From NCBI GenBank assembly GCA_965203195.1, contig OZ241860.1:434001-498000 (forward strand): a DNA stretch of 64,000 nt. Direction: 5' to 3'. Every line of letters starts with the position of its first letter. Position 1 is the first letter of the stretch. The DNA is from Bin87 sp965203195 (GTDB lineage: Bacteria > Chloroflexota > Dehalococcoidia > Lucifugimonadales > UBA3495). The position numbers and the translations under genes were made by a program. This document shows positions 43,271 to 51,275 of the stretch, one piece after another. The notes under the pieces are model-generated. The model ran no database searches and was not told the DNA's origin. It saw only the letters and a program-made list of their open reading frames with translations.

Positions 43271-44602
43271 TCAGGCCAGGTAGTCAAGGCGGGCCTGTAC
43301 GGCGCCGGCGTGTCCCGGCAGCCCTTCGGCTTCGGCGATGCGGACAGCGGCGGCGCCCAGGGCGCGGAAGCCGGCGGGGCTCAAGCCCACTACCGGCATT
43401 GTGCGGAGGAAATGATGCACGCTCAACGCCGAGCTGAAGCGCGCCGTGCCGCCGGTGGGCATTACATGAGAGGGGCCGGCAATGTAATCGCCCATCACTT
43501 CGGGGGAGAATTCGCCGAGGAACAGGCCGCCGGCGTTGCGGATCCGGCCGGCCCACGCCCAGGGATCCGCCGCCATCAGGCACAGGTGCTCCGGGGCGAT
43601 GCGGTTGGCCACGGCGATGGCCTCCGCAAAGTCGTCCACCAGCACGATGCAGCCCTGCCGTTCCAAAGCGCGGCGGATGGTGTCGGCGCGGGGGTTGGCA
43701 TCAATTTGGGTGTCCAGCTCCGTGCTCACCGCCTGGATCAGGGCGGCGGAGTCGGTGACCAGGATGGCGGTGGACATCGGGTCGTGTTCGGCCTGGGCGA
43801 TGAGATCGGCGGCGCAGAAGCGCGGGTTGGCGGTTTCGTCGGCCACGACGATGGTCTCCGTGGGGCCGAACACGCCGTCAATGTCCACCTGCCCCTGCAC
43901 CATACGCTTGGCACAGGCGACGAACACATTGCCGGGGCCGCAGATTTTGTCCACCTTGGGGATGCTTTCCGTGCCGTAGGCCAGGGCGCCGATGGCCGGG
44001 ACGCCGCCCACCTGATAGACGGCATCCACGCCGGCGATGCGGGCGGCGGCGAGGACCGTGGGGTTGAGGGGCGCCGCGCCTTGCCGCGGGGTGGTCAGGA
44101 TGACCTCGGACACGCCGGCCACGCGGGCGGGGATGGCGGTCATCAGCACGGTGGAGGGGTAAGCCGCCGCGCCGCCGGGGGCATACAGGCCAACCCGTTC
44201 CAGCGGACGGATCAGTTCGCCCAGGCCTCCGCCCAGGTCGACCCAGTCGCGGGGCATAGTGGCGCGGTGAAAGTCGGCAATGCGGGCGGCGGCCAGTTCC
44301 AGGGCCTGCTTCAGGTCGTCCGGGGTGGCGTCCCAGGCCGCGTCCAGTTCCGCTGCGGAGACGCGCAAATCGTCCGGTGCGGCGCCGTCCAGCAGCCGGG
44401 CGTAGCGGCGGACGGCGGCGTCGCCTTCGTCCCGCACGGCTTGCAGCATCTGCCGGATTGAGGATTCCGGGGTTGCGTCCGGGCCGAACAGGTCGCGGGT
44501 ACGCTGCAAGGCCGCTGCGGGCAGGGCGGACCAGTCCAGGGGGTCAATGCGGGTCAGGGCCGTTGCGGCGGCGGCCAGCCCGCGTACCTGCTTAAGTCGC
44601 AC
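43271..44602 (-). CDS. hisD: histidinol dehydrogenase
   Basis: 443 residues from a GTG at 44602. VDKICGPGNVFVACAKRMVQG and FGPTETIVVADE are the signature, with AEHDPMSTAILVT and IAPEHLCLM carrying the catalytic glutamate and histidines; zinc-dependent. Performs the last two oxidations to histidine. The GTG is preferred because GGGAG lies 7 bases upstream and it overlaps the upstream stop only slightly; the ATG at 44638 would add 12 residues. Confidence 0.94.
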   Translation of the reverse strand: MRLKQVRGLAAAATALTRIDPLDWSALPAAALQRTRDLFGPDATPESSIRQMLQAVRDEGDAAVRRYARLLDGAAPDDLRVSAAELDAAWDATPDDLKQALELAAARIADFHRATMPRDWVDLGGGLGELIRPLERVGLYAPGGAAAYPSTVLMTAIPARVAGVSEVILTTPRQGAAPLNPTVLAAARIAGVDAVYQVGGVPAIGALAYGTESIPKVDKICGPGNVFVACAKRMVQGQVDIDGVFGPTETIVVADETANPRFCAADLIAQAEHDPMSTAILVTDSAALIQAVSTELDTQIDANPRADTIRRALERQGCIVLVDDFAEAIAVANRIAPEHLCLMAADPWAWAGRIRNAGGLFLGEFSPEVMGDYIAGPSHVMPTGGTARFSSALSVHHFLRTMPVVGLSPAGFRALGAAAVRIAEAEGLPGHAGAVQARLDYLA

Positions 44603-45353
44603 TGAGAAACTCCCGGGCCTGGACTTTGGTTTCATCAATTACGCGGCGGCGATAGTCGTCAATCAGGGCGCGGGGCACGCGTTCATAGACCCGCTCCAGG
44701 CTGCGGGGCATATTGGCGAGAAAGCCGTCCACCACCTGCTGCACTTCGTCATCGTCCCGGTACATCCGGTTGAGGGCGCGCTTGAGGCGTTCCCAGGTGA
44801 AGTCCCAGCCCAGCAGCCGGGCGACCCAGCCGCGCCATTCGTCAATGAGCTCGTCCTGTAGAAAGCCCAGGGCGGGCATCTGTTCCAGGGCGGCGATGGC
44901 GTCATTTTGCGCGGACAGGCCGCCGTTGTCGCTCAACACGGCGTTGTCCATATCCAGCTGGAGGGCGCGATCCCAGATGTGGGCCTCAATGTCGGTGTCG
45001 GTAATCCGGTTGCCGGCGGCAAAGTGAGGCCGAAACATTGTGGTGATCCACACCTCGTCGGCGACCAGGTGGCTGACATAGCCCAGCAGGAAGGCGCGGG
45101 TTGGGGGAGTCAGGCCGTTGTCGGCCCCGGCCAGGTGGGGATGGAGTTCAAACATTCGCCGCACGCCGGCCCCGATTTCCCGCACCGACAGGTCGGAGAA
45201 GTGGGTGCGCGCCCGGTCCCATTTGGTCATTGCCCGGATGTCCGGGGTAGTGGAACCCAGGTAGGCGGCGCCGGGGTGGTCGTGGGCGTAGCCCCAGTCC
45301 AGTTCCATGGCGACCTGCTGGCACAGGTAGATGTGCATGGGCAGGTTAGGCAT
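44592..45353 (-). CDS. zinc-dependent phospholipase C-like protein
   Basis: 253 residues. MPMHIYLCQQVA-type opening, AAYLGSTTPDIRA, FLLGYVSHLVADEVW and FRPHFAAGN match the Zn_dep_PLPC pattern with histidine and aspartate metal ligands. No signal peptide is visible, so it may be cytosolic. Embedded in the his operon, overlapping hisG by 8 bases and hisD by 11, so it must be co-translated with them; its role in histidine synthesis, if any, is unknown. Confidence 0.75.
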   Translation of the reverse strand: MPNLPMHIYLCQQVAMELDWGYAHDHPGAAYLGSTTPDIRAMTKWDRARTHFSDLSVREIGAGVRRMFELHPHLAGADNGLTPPTRAFLLGYVSHLVADEVWITTMFRPHFAAGNRITDTDIEAHIWDRALQLDMDNAVLSDNGGLSAQNDAIAALEQMPALGFLQDELIDEWRGWVARLLGWDFTWERLKRALNRMYRDDDEVQQVVDGFLANMPRSLERVYERVPRALIDDYRRRVIDETKVQAREFLSAT

Positions 45354-46404
45354 TGGCGGCCGTCCTTTCCGGTTCCGGCTGTGGTGCGTCCGGCTGCGGC
45401 GCGTCCGGTTGCTGGGCGGCGATGGTGTCCAGCAGCCGGCGGAAGGCGCGGGATTCGCCCTTGAACAGGTATGACAGCTGGGCGGCGGCGATGTCCACCC
45501 CGCCGCATTCCCGCAGGTGGGACACGGCGTCCAGCAGCCGGTCTTTGCGCGCCAGCAGGGAAACGGCGTACCAGTCCGCTTCCTCAATGCTGAACACGCG
45601 GGCCACGGTGGGGCCGCGGATGCCGGCGATTTCAGGCCGGGCCAGTATCATGGCGCTGACCTCCTCGGCGGAGCGGCCCTGCACGTTGGCGGTGATGCGG
45701 TAGTAGGGTTCGGCGCGCAGGTGGGCTTCCAGGGTTTCGGTGAGAGCCTGAGCCAGCCGCAGATGGGATGCGCTGGCGGCCAGGGCGCGCGGGTTGGCAA
45801 TCAGACAGGCTTGCGAGGACAGGATGACGCCGCCGTCCAAGGTCTTGAGGCGGTTTTCCCGCAGGGTGGTTCCGGTGGCGGTGAGGTCGGCGATGAGGTC
45901 GGCGTAACCGGCGGCGGGGGCGGCTTCCAGGGCGCCGCTCACGGGAACGATGGTAAAGTAGTTGATGCCCCGCTCAAAGAGGTAGCGGCGCAGCAGCCGC
46001 TGGTATTTGGCGGCGATTCGCAGCTGGCGGCCCCGTTCGTGAAACTCCAGGGCCAGGTCGGCCAGGTCGTCAACGGAGGCCACGTCCAGCCAGCCGTCGG
46101 GGACGGCCAGGACGAATTCGCAGCGTCCGTACTCCAGGTCGTCAATGACGGCGATGACAGAACGGTCGTCGTGGCGATATTCCAGCAGGCGGTCCAGGCC
46201 GGTAATGCCCATTTCGGCGCTGCCGTCCTCAACCTGTCCGGTAATATCGGCGGTGCGCTGGAACAGTGTCTCCACGCCGGGCAGGGCGGGGATGCTGCCG
46301 GTGTAGCGGCGCGCGTTGGGGCGGCTGACCTTGACGCCGCACGCCGCCATAAAGCGCAGCGTGGCGTCGCCCAGTTCGCCGTCGCCTGGAATTACCAGTC
46401 GCAT
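45346..46404 (-). CDS. hisG: ATP phosphoribosyltransferase, long form
   Basis: 352 residues. Begins MRLVIPGDGELGDATLRFM; EMGITGLDRLLEY and DLTATGTTLRENRLKTLDGG form the catalytic domain. The C-terminal part (YYRITANVQGRSAEEV, GIRGPTVARVF, VSHLRECGGVDI) resembles the ACT-like regulatory domain of long HisG. Catalyses the first, feedback-controlled step. A HisZ-like protein is encoded 4 bp upstream, although long HisG usually does without it. The extreme C-terminus has a QPDAP repeat. Confidence 0.92.
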   Translation of the reverse strand: MRLVIPGDGELGDATLRFMAACGVKVSRPNARRYTGSIPALPGVETLFQRTADITGQVEDGSAEMGITGLDRLLEYRHDDRSVIAVIDDLEYGRCEFVLAVPDGWLDVASVDDLADLALEFHERGRQLRIAAKYQRLLRRYLFERGINYFTIVPVSGALEAAPAAGYADLIADLTATGTTLRENRLKTLDGGVILSSQACLIANPRALAASASHLRLAQALTETLEAHLRAEPYYRITANVQGRSAEEVSAMILARPEIAGIRGPTVARVFSIEEADWYAVSLLARKDRLLDAVSHLRECGGVDIAAAQLSYLFKGESRAFRRLLDTIAAQQPDAPQPDAPQPEPERTAANA

Positions 46405-46408
46405 CGTG

Positions 46409-47791
46409 TCATTCCCAGTCCGTATCCGTATCCGCAGCCGGCGCATCGTCTGCTGGCGCATCGTCCGGCAGCATAGCATTTGGCGGCATAGCGTCCAGCA
46501 GGGTTTCCAGCGTGCAGGCAAAGCCCAGAGCCGGCGTCTCGCGGGCGCCGCCCAGGGCGCGGGCCAGGCCGTCGTAGCGGCCGCCGCCGCCCAGGACCAC
46601 GCCGGCCGCCGCCGGCCCCGCTCCCGGCACAGCCTCCGGCGCATCGCCGGCCACGATGTCAAAGATGATGCCATTATAGTAGGCGATGCCCCGCGCCAGG
46701 GCAAAGTTTATCACCAGATGGCCGCGCAGGACGGGTTCTGCGGCGACCAATGCCGCCAGTTCGGCCAGGCGGTTGACGGCGGCCGGGCGCGCGCCGGCGT
46801 CGGTGGCTACGGCCTGCAGGCGAGCCACAGCGTCGGCGGGCGCGCCGCTGACGCCGGCCAGCCGGCCGGCCAGGGCCAGGCCACGGCGCAGGGCGTCGGG
46901 GTCATCGCCGCCGCGCAGCTTGTGGAGCAGCCGGTCGATGATTTCGCCGGGCGTGCGCTGTCCGAGGGTAGCGCCGGCGGCGGCGTTGCGCCAGCGCATA
47001 AACCCGGCCAGCACCGCTTTGGCTTCGGCGTCGGGCAGGCCGGCCACGGCGGCGGCCAGGTTGGCTTCCTCGGGGGGCAGGTCGCCCCCGGCCACGATAC
47101 GCAGCTCCGCGGCCCGCCGAAGCAGGTCGGCCCGGCCGGCGGCGTCGCCAATGCGGTTCATATTGGCGACGATCAGGGAACGGGCGCGTTCCGACAATCC
47201 GACGGTATCCAGCACGCTGTCCAGAACCGCCAGGTCGGCCAGGCGCAGCCGGTAGTCGTTGATGCCCAGGGAGGCCACCGCGCCGGCGGCCAGGGTGAGC
47301 AGTTCGGCGTCGGCGTCAATCCCCGCAACGCCAATCAGTTCCGCGCCGATTTGGGTGAATTGGCCGCTGGCGGCGGCGTTGTCCGGGTCGTAACGGAACA
47401 CGGGGCCGGCGTACTGCCGGCGGGCGACGGCGGAACGGGCGGCGCCGGCGTCAGCGCCGGGCGATGCACCGGCTGATTCCAGGTAATGACGCATCACGGA
47501 GGCGGTGAACTCCGGGCGCAGGCTGACGGCATTGGAGCCGGGGTCGGTGAAGGAGTACATCCGCGCGGCCAGGGCGCCGCCGGATTTGCGGAGGAACAGC
47601 TCGGTGGGTTCCAGGGCGGGCGCATCCAGCATCCGGTAGCCGTACTGCCGGATGTAGCCGGCCAGCCGGCGTTGCACGGCCAGCCGGCGGCGGCAAGCGG
47701 CGTCGGACAGGTCGCGCATACCGGGCAGGCGTCGGACGGGCGCGGCGGGGGCCGGGGCGGGCGTGGGTGCGGATGCGGATTGGGCAATCAT
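46409..47791 (-). CDS. hisZ: HisZ/HisRS-like ATP phosphoribosyltransferase regulatory subunit
   Basis: 460 residues, class II HisRS fold. LPGMRDLSDAACRRR, RPEFTASVMRHYLE, GPVFRYDPDNAAASGQFTQIG and RGIAYYNGIIFD follow HisRS/HisZ, without a clear anticodon-binding domain. First gene of the his operon. A TACAAT box lies 8 bases before the ATG, so the mRNA may be leaderless. A low-complexity alanine/proline stretch starts the protein and an aspartate-rich tail ends it. A second aaRS role cannot be excluded. Confidence 0.8.
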   Translation of the reverse strand: MIAQSASAPTPAPAPAAPVRRLPGMRDLSDAACRRRLAVQRRLAGYIRQYGYRMLDAPALEPTELFLRKSGGALAARMYSFTDPGSNAVSLRPEFTASVMRHYLESAGASPGADAGAARSAVARRQYAGPVFRYDPDNAAASGQFTQIGAELIGVAGIDADAELLTLAAGAVASLGINDYRLRLADLAVLDSVLDTVGLSERARSLIVANMNRIGDAAGRADLLRRAAELRIVAGGDLPPEEANLAAAVAGLPDAEAKAVLAGFMRWRNAAAGATLGQRTPGEIIDRLLHKLRGGDDPDALRRGLALAGRLAGVSGAPADAVARLQAVATDAGARPAAVNRLAELAALVAAEPVLRGHLVINFALARGIAYYNGIIFDIVAGDAPEAVPGAGPAAAGVVLGGGGRYDGLARALGGARETPALGFACTLETLLDAMPPNAMLPDDAPADDAPAADTDTDWE

Positions 47792-47810
47792 CGCCGGCTA
47801 TTGTACCACC
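47784..47810. repeat. hisZ 5' end and -10 box, direct repeat partner of 49038-49064
   Basis: GCAATCATCGCCGGCTATTG followed by TACCACC. Contains the hisZ start codon and its TACAAT box on the minus strand. Twenty-six of 27 bases match the copy at 49038. Confidence 0.9.
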
Positions 47811-47829
47811 GGTACGGAGGGCCAGGGGA

Positions 47830-48999
47830 TTATTTCCCCGGGTCGTTAATTGCGTTCGCCAGGTCGTCAACGACAGGCGTAGCCTGCTCGATAAGACTCC
47901 GTACTACCGGAACAATGCGGCCGGCGAATTCGTCGTCCAGCAGGCCGATGCCTACGGGGGCAACGATGCCCTCATCGTCGTAGCTATGCGCTACGGGCAG
48001 ACTGATTCCGGCAAGGCTGCGCTTGAGTTCGGCGTTGCACCGCTTGAGCTCCACATCCGCCTGCCACGACCCGGGTTCCTGCTGGGGGTAAAGGTTGACC
48101 CGATAGGATAACCCCCAATTGCTCCAGGGTGATTGAGAGTACCAGAAATGGTAGTAGCGAAAACCTCTCGAATGGCTTCTAGACCACCTGCTCCTCCTGT
48201 CGGGTCTAATTTCGTCCGCGAGTTGGCTTGTAACCAAATCTCCTACTTGCCGGAGAAACGGAGTAGTTTCGTGATTCTGGTTTTCTTTGAAGGTCTGGCT
48301 CCGATTCCTTCCCGAGTAACCGCCACCGGTTTGTCCGTCCTTCCGCTGTAGGCTATCTGCGACTTTTACCACATAGTCGTCAATGCCGGGCAATGGAATG
48401 ATGGTGGATGCCTGCACATACAGGGTATCCTGCTGCTGGTCGTGGTAGGGTATCAGCTGGATGCAGGTAATCAGGCTGTCATCGGGCACTTTTTCGTTGA
48501 GCCAAAGCACGGCGGAGGTAACCTCCGGCGCAAAGCGGTGGCTGGCCAGGATGATACGCTGGTCGTGATTGAGGGTGTTCAGGTCATCGGCGTCGATGTG
48601 TTGCAACAGGCGGTTATATGCGTCGGATTCCGCTATTTCGCCGTAGTCAGCCAGCATACGCACAATGTCGGACGGGGTAGCGTGGCGCAAATAGCTGGCG
48701 TATTTGATGGCCTGCCAATGGGCATCAGCGCCGGTGTCGTCGCGCTTGAGCTCAATGATGACGAGCTTGCCATCCCAGTCCACGGCCAGCAAGTCCAGCC
48801 GCTCGTTGGTGAGGTCGAAGCCGCTGAACTCTTTGCCGACAATCAGCAAGCCTTCGCCCAGGATGCCGGGGTTGGCGGCAATCCATTCCTGGATGTCGCG
48901 CCGTTCCTGCAAACCCAGCCGGGAGAACTCCACCTCGCTGATTTTTTCCGATGCCCGGTTTTCCGGGTTGATGCGGAACATCTGCGGTTCGTTGCTCAT
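47830..48999 (-). CDS. DUF91/NucS-like PD-(D/E)xK nuclease
   Basis: 389 residues. The N-terminal part contains RLDLLAVDWDGKLVIIELKR, in which Asp69 and E83-L-K85 form the PD-ExK motif, followed by WQAIKYASYL, as in DUF91 and NucS-like endonucleases. The C-terminal half (DEIRPDRRSRWSRSHSRGF, a tryptophan/tyrosine-rich FWYSQSPWSNWGLSY) is unrecognised. Start ATG follows GGGAGGCAACG. The gene lies between two copies of the hisZ promoter/start, so it looks inserted there and may use the outer TACAAT box. Confidence 0.75.
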   Translation of the reverse strand: MSNEPQMFRINPENRASEKISEVEFSRLGLQERRDIQEWIAANPGILGEGLLIVGKEFSGFDLTNERLDLLAVDWDGKLVIIELKRDDTGADAHWQAIKYASYLRHATPSDIVRMLADYGEIAESDAYNRLLQHIDADDLNTLNHDQRIILASHRFAPEVTSAVLWLNEKVPDDSLITCIQLIPYHDQQQDTLYVQASTIIPLPGIDDYVVKVADSLQRKDGQTGGGYSGRNRSQTFKENQNHETTPFLRQVGDLVTSQLADEIRPDRRSRWSRSHSRGFRYYHFWYSQSPWSNWGLSYRVNLYPQQEPGSWQADVELKRCNAELKRSLAGISLPVAHSYDDEGIVAPVGIGLLDDEFAGRIVPVVRSLIEQATPVVDDLANAINDPGK

Positions 49000-49037
49000 C
49001 GTTGCCTCCCGTCCCTGATTGGAGCGCCGTAATTGGC

Positions 49038-49064
49038 GCAATCATCGCCGGCTATTGTACCATC
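49038..49064. repeat. upstream copy of the hisZ promoter/start region
   Basis: Matches 47784-47810 at 26 of 27 bases, same orientation, 1254 bp away. On the minus strand it offers TACAAT at 49060-49055 about 55 bases before the nuclease gene start, and an ATG that opens a different short frame. Confidence 0.9.
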
Positions 49065-49166
49065 AGAATGCGGCAGCGGGGGGTATAATCGGCGGTGGCA
49101 ACGGGGCGGAATCGGAATCGGGGCTATAACCTGCCGGCGGCATCGGCTTTGGAGGGGAACGACGCT

Positions 49167-49500
49167 ATGAACGCTACTAATGCTACCAGCGAGGCGCCGC
49201 GCCAGGCGGCGGGCGAAACGGCTCCCCCCAACCGGCTTTACTATGGCGACTGCCTGACGATTATGCAGGATATGCCCGCCGGCAGCGTGGATCTGATTTA
49301 CCTGGACCCGCCGTTCAATTCCAACCGCGCCTACAACGCCATCTACCGGGACGAAACCGGACGGCCCCTGCCGGACCAGATCGAAGCGTTCTGCGACCTG
49401 TGGGAGCTGGACATAGAACGGGAACGGGTGATACGGGATCTGCCGGCGGCGATGCGGGCCGCCGGGATTGACGGTGCCGGCACTGAGTCCTGGCGGTCGT
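49167..49500 (+). pseudogene. truncated N6/N4 DNA methyltransferase (N-terminal fragment)
   Basis: RLYYGDCLTIMQDMPAGSVDLIYLDPPF is represented by YYGDCLTIM and the catalytic DPPF followed by NSNRAYNAIY, the start of a beta-class methyltransferase. Homology fades at about ESWRSCAIGLRG (49500); the frame then runs into GC-rich repeat DNA and stops at 49640. SAM-binding and target domains are absent. GGAGGGGAAC and a TATAAT (49084-49089) precede it, so it may still be expressed as a fragment. Confidence 0.7.
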
Positions 49501-49564
49501 GCGCCATCGGGCTGCGGGGGCGCAATCCCGCCCCAGTTCGCCGGCCCGCCCGGCCCGCCAAAGG

Positions 49565-49645
49565 CCGGCTACGGGCGGGCGTTGGCCCCGGCACGGGCAG
49601 CGGACCGGGTGCGAATCCGCCGGCTACGGGCGGGCGTTGACCCCG
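49565..49645. repeat. 26-bp echo of the SDR gene 3' end, 55 bp apart
   Basis: CCGGCTACGGGCGGGCGTTG starts at 49565 and at 49620; 25 of 26 bases are identical. The second copy is the real 3' end of the SDR gene (stop at 49626-49624). Confidence 0.85.
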
Positions 49646-50400
49646 CCGTCAATGTACACCGGCTGGCCGCTGGGGTAGTCGCAGTGGGGCGAGGACAGAT
49701 AGACCAGCATCGCCGCCAGATCCCGGGGGTGGCCCTTGCGGCGCAACGGCGTGTAGCGCACCAGCAGCTCCTGACGCTGGGTTTCCAGGGGGATGTCATC
49801 CGCCGTGGTCCAGCCGGCGCCGATGGCGTTCACCCGTATCTCGCTGCGGCCCCATTCCACCGCCAGGGAACGGGTGAGGGAGAGGACGGCGGCCTGGGTG
49901 GCGCTGTACGCCGCGCAGTTGGGTATGCCCCGCTCGGCCAGGTTGGAGATGATATTGACGATGCGTCCGTACCGCTGGGCCAGCATCCGGGCGCCGGCGG
50001 CCTGGCAGAGCATAAAGGTGGCGCGGACATTGCGGGCGTGGAGTTCGTCCCACTCTGCCGGCGCAATGTCCAGGGCGGGTTGGGCGAAAAAGCTGCGGGC
50101 GTCGTTCACCAGGATGTCAACGCGGGGGTGGACGGCGGCAAAGGCGTCCAGGACGGCGGCGGCACCCTCCGGAGTGTCCCAGCGGCCGGCGTAGGCGTGG
50201 GTGTGGGCAGCGGCCGGGGGGCCGGCAGCAGCGGCTACGGCCTCGCGGATGGCGGCGGCGGCGGCGGCCGAGCGGGCCACGGCGAACACGCTGGCGCCGG
50301 CTTCGGCCAGGGCGGCGGCCAGGTGGGGCGTTTCGCGGCCGCCGGCGGAGGCGACGATGGCAGTCCGGCCGGCAAGGTTGTATTCGGCGGGCAAAGTCAT
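49624..50400 (-). CDS. atypical short-chain dehydrogenase/reductase-like protein
   Basis: 258 residues with an SDR Rossmann layout: NDARSFFAQPA in place of NNAG, NIISNLAERG, and PLRRKGHPRDLAAMLVYLSS near the end. However the catalytic YxxxK is YSATQ (lysine replaced by glutamine), and the dinucleotide loop ASAGGRETPHLA lacks the usual GxxxGxG. It may be inactive or use a different mechanism. 66 bp downstream of a normal SDR on the same strand. Confidence 0.75.
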   Translation of the reverse strand: MTLPAEYNLAGRTAIVASAGGRETPHLAAALAEAGASVFAVARSAAAAAAIREAVAAAAGPPAAAHTHAYAGRWDTPEGAAAVLDAFAAVHPRVDILVNDARSFFAQPALDIAPAEWDELHARNVRATFMLCQAAGARMLAQRYGRIVNIISNLAERGIPNCAAYSATQAAVLSLTRSLAVEWGRSEIRVNAIGAGWTTADDIPLETQRQELLVRYTPLRRKGHPRDLAAMLVYLSSPHCDYPSGQPVYIDGGVNARP

Positions 50401-50401
50401 T

Positions 50402-50482
50402 GCGGCTATGGCTCCAGGCGGGTACGGCTCCCGGCGGCGGCAGTTCCGGTCGGCGTGGGCGGCGGCTACGGCTCCAGCGGGG
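50402..50482. repeat. ~20-bp echo of the second SDR gene's 3' end, 60 bp apart
   Basis: GCGGCTATGGCTCCAG (50402) repeats GCGGCTACGGCTCCAG (50462), the latter containing the SDR stop codon (50468-50466). A third, weaker version lies at about 50418. Confidence 0.7.
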
Positions 50483-51275
50483 CCACGGGGGCATAGCCGG
50501 TGGGAGCGATGCCGGCGGCCAGGCCGGCGCCGTCCAGGATGAACATTTCGCCGGTCATATAGTCGGAGGCGTCGGACGCCAGAAAGACGGCAATCGGCCC
50601 CAGGTCATCGGGCTTGCCCAGCTTGCCCGTGGGCAGAAAGTCGCCGGACTGGGGCAGCGTGCGGTTGATTTCGGCGCCGGGGTCAATGGTGGGAATAAAG
50701 CCGGGAACGATGCTGTTGGCGGTAATGCCGTAGCGGGCCAGGCTGAAGGACAGCACCCGCGTCAGCTGGATGACGCCGCCCTTGGAAGCGCAGTACATAT
50801 AGATGTCGCGCCCGCCGCGCAGCCCGAAACCGGAGGCCACATTGACGATCTTGCCCTTGCCGGCGTCGGCCATAGGTTTGGCGGCGGCGCGGGCGCAGTA
50901 GAAGGCGCCGGACAGGTTCACCGACATTGCGGTTTCCCATTCGTCATCGGTGATTTCCCAGATGGGCTTGAGCACATTGTCGGCGACCATAGCGGCGTTG
51001 TTGATGAGGACATCCACGCGGCCAAAGCGGGCCACGGCGGCGGCGATGAGGGCGTTGGCGTCATCGGAACGGGAGACATCGGTGGGGACAGCGATGGCGT
51101 CGCCGCCGGCGGCGATGACCTCGTCGCGGGCGGCCGCAATGGGGCCGGGGCGCCGGCCGGCAATGGCCAGGCGGGCGCCGGAACGGGCCAGGGCGCGGAC
51201 CATCTCCAGGCCCAGGCCGGTGCCGCCGCCGGTGATGACCACGACCCGGCCGTCCAGGTTAAGGCTTTCAAGCAT
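50466..51275 (-). CDS. short-chain dehydrogenase/reductase
   Basis: 269 residues, classical SDR. VVITGGGTGLGLEMVRALA binds the cofactor, LINNAAMVAD, the catalytic serine in NVASGFGLRGG, and YMYCASKGGVIQLTRVL (YCASK) are all present. Substrate unknown; likely a 3-oxoacyl or alcohol dehydrogenase. Overlaps birA by 8 bases. Confidence 0.9.
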   Translation of the reverse strand: MLESLNLDGRVVVITGGGTGLGLEMVRALARSGARLAIAGRRPGPIAAARDEVIAAGGDAIAVPTDVSRSDDANALIAAAVARFGRVDVLINNAAMVADNVLKPIWEITDDEWETAMSVNLSGAFYCARAAAKPMADAGKGKIVNVASGFGLRGGRDIYMYCASKGGVIQLTRVLSFSLARYGITANSIVPGFIPTIDPGAEINRTLPQSGDFLPTGKLGKPDDLGPIAVFLASDASDYMTGEMFILDGAGLAAGIAPTGYAPVAPLEP

